This document shows, piece after piece, positions 5,349 to 5,350 of a stretch of 5,350 nucleotides of DNA (positions are counted from its first letter, which is position 1; each line of letters opens with the position of its first letter). The DNA is taken from NCBI GenBank assembly GCA_016839955.1, contig JAEOTI010000209.1, forward strand, positions 1-5,350. The letters are read 5' to 3'. Both the position numbers and the translations under genes were made by a program. The stretch is from Candidatus Hodarchaeota archaeon. GTDB taxonomy: Archaea > Asgardarchaeota > Heimdallarchaeia > Hodarchaeales > YT1-057. A model generated the notes under the pieces. The model had not been told where the DNA came from and did no database searches. It saw nothing but the letters and a program-made list of their open reading frames with translations.

Positions 5349-5350
5349 TC

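Noticed and set aside
1..5350. Genome-wide reassignment of TGA to an amino acid
   Set aside because: TGA ends both the polymerase (1409-1411) and the kinase (5300-5302) right after full-length domains, and neither gene has an internal TGA.

Overview
The window is AT-rich (by eye about one third G+C) and most likely archaeal. The strongest indicator is an 849-residue family B DNA polymerase with intact proofreading and polymerase motifs, whose N-terminus matches the uracil-sensing pocket of archaeal PolB enzymes. Several starts have a TATA-like box about 24 bases upstream and no convincing ribosome-binding site, which fits leaderless archaeal transcripts. I suspect an uncultured, AT-rich lineage, with Asgard-type archaea as one possibility, but nothing here fixes the phylum.

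Layout: bases 1-1245 (minus strand) hold the first 415 codons of a CLC-family chloride channel or transporter that runs off the left edge. Bases 1246-1408 form its upstream region, with a perfect 16-bp palindrome at the expected transcription start. Bases 1409-3958 (minus) are the polymerase gene. A short divergent promoter region (3959-4030) separates it from a plus-strand unit. That unit begins with an odd 4031-4237 segment, made of two mini-ORFs in one frame separated by two TGA codons. It ends with a GTG-started PfkB/ribokinase-like sugar or nucleoside kinase (4256-5302). The last 48 bases hold overlapping inverted repeats.

The genes do not form an obvious pathway: replication or repair polymerase, anion channel and small-molecule kinase look like ordinary neighbours. 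The unexplained part is 4031-4237. The first mini-ORF is AT-rich and carries a CxxC pair. The second is strikingly GC-rich and Trp-rich. Read through, the two TGA codons sit exactly where the second pair of a CxxC...CxxC zinc ribbon would be. This could be a recoded (selenocysteine) zinc ribbon, a decayed zinc-ribbon gene, two separate micro-genes, or a structured RNA. TGA clearly acts as a normal stop for the polymerase and the kinase, so any recoding would have to be local. The end of the second mini-ORF is complementary to the kinase start region, suggesting translational coupling.
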